DNA of 64,000 bases, taken from Oehlia diaphana (taxonomy: Eukaryota; Glomeromycota; Glomeromycetes; Glomerales; Glomeraceae). The position numbers were made by a program, and so were the translations under genes. The notes beneath the pieces were generated by a model. It was not told the DNA's origin. It saw nothing but the letters and a program-made list of their open reading frames with translations, and did no database searches. The stretch is from positions 41,604 to 105,603 of the forward strand of contig QZLH01000144.1 in NCBI GenBank assembly GCA_003833135.1, in the 5' to 3' direction. Numbering within the stretch: the first letter of the stretch is position 1; each line of letters begins with the position of its first letter. Shown here one piece after another: positions 63,614-64,000 of this stretch.

Positions 63614-63643
63614 CCCCAGCGTAACCATCAAAAAAAGCTCGGG
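63614..63643. mobile_element. Solo terminal repeat of the CCCCAGC MITE family
   Basis: This 30-bp stretch (CCCCAGCGTAACCATC then AAAAAAAGCTCGGG) matches the TIR of the element at 36192-36399 with very few changes. No opposite end is found before 64000, so it is a truncated copy or the partner lies outside the window. Confidence 0.8.
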
Positions 63644-63726
63644 CACATGATTCATGTGATATGACTGTGGCTAAGTGTGGCTATGGAAATCGCACGACCA
63701 GACCTTAAGAATCCAAAGGTAAAAGC

Positions 63727-63905
63727 TTCAGCCTAAACTAACCTTCCTTACCTAACCCTAAGATGCTCCAACGTCCACGTTATCTTCAAGGATAAGTATT
63801 TCCACCTAAACCAACTTTCCTTACCCTAACCCTAAGATACTTCAACGTCAATGTTATCTTCAAAGATAAGTATTTCAGCCTAAACTAACTTTCCTTACCT
63901 TAAGA
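63727..63905. repeat. Tandem repeat, 73-74-bp unit, ~2.5 copies, with CCCTAA motifs
   Basis: Units start at 63727, 63800 and 63874 with TTC(A/C)(G/A)CCTAAAC(T/C)AAC. Each of the first two contains telomere-like CCTAACCCTAAG, in unit 2 as CCCTAACCCTAAG. Copies differ by scattered substitutions. Confidence 0.85.
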
Positions 63906-64000
63906 TCTCCACTCCAAAGATGATTGCTTGAGAATATGATGAAATTTTATAGATGTCAATTCATAAGAGTAAAAACAAATTCTTTTAAATTAATAAAATT

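Overview
The window looks like a piece of the nuclear genome of an arbuscular mycorrhizal fungus, most like Rhizophagus (Glomeromycotina). The DNA is strongly AT-rich. Genes are cut by many short introns of about 55-95 bp with GT(A/G)AGT-type donors. Family content fits as well: Crinkler-type NTPase remnants, a TKL-like kinase with a CxxC ribbon, a LRR-like F-box protein and abundant MITE-like elements. This assignment is inference from content; no marker gene was compared by search.

The first 13 kb are gene-dense. In order they hold the 3' end of a valyl-tRNA synthetase gene (+), a LYR-type small mitochondrial protein (-), a RING/coiled-coil protein of the Zip3/RNF212 meiotic family (+), a thioredoxin reductase with a likely mitochondrial presequence (-), an HP1-type chromo/chromoshadow protein (-) and a 15-exon membrane-anchored ADAM metalloprotease (+). 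The LYR and Zip3-like genes share a 108-bp divergent promoter.

From 13 to 20.5 kb lie repeats and a degraded Crinkler-like gene (-) with a header domain, an internal 214-bp tandem duplication, a P-loop NTPase and a possible nuclease tail, broken by several frameshifts. At 20.5-24.8 kb is a divergent pair: an 11-exon HEAT-like gene that resembles fungal peroxin Pex8 (-), and an MT-A70 methyltransferase (+) whose DPPW motif and following residues look like the ciliate/early-fungal MTA1 (AMT1) DNA N6-adenine methyltransferase.

From 24.8 to 40.7 kb the sequence is mostly gene-poor. It holds MITEs, a minisatellite, a small secreted-protein pseudogene with two tandem stop codons, a kinase fragment and a 701-base assembly gap that sits inside a TIR-flanked element. 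At 40.7-46.6 kb are a protein kinase, a doubtful open frame and a 488-aa F-box protein, all on the minus strand. From 46.6 to 64 kb the sequence is again very AT-rich, with a small Myb/SANT gene, a 40-aa repeat microprotein, a large foldback element, a second broken Crinkler-type NTPase and a closing tandem repeat with CCCTAA motifs.

Two themes stand out. First, several genes for chromatin and genome maintenance lie near each other (HP1, Zip3-like, putative 6mA methyltransferase); there is no evidence that they are co-regulated. Second, the gene-poor parts carry several MITE-like families that share internal sequence and the palindrome CACGTG, which appears far more often than base composition predicts.
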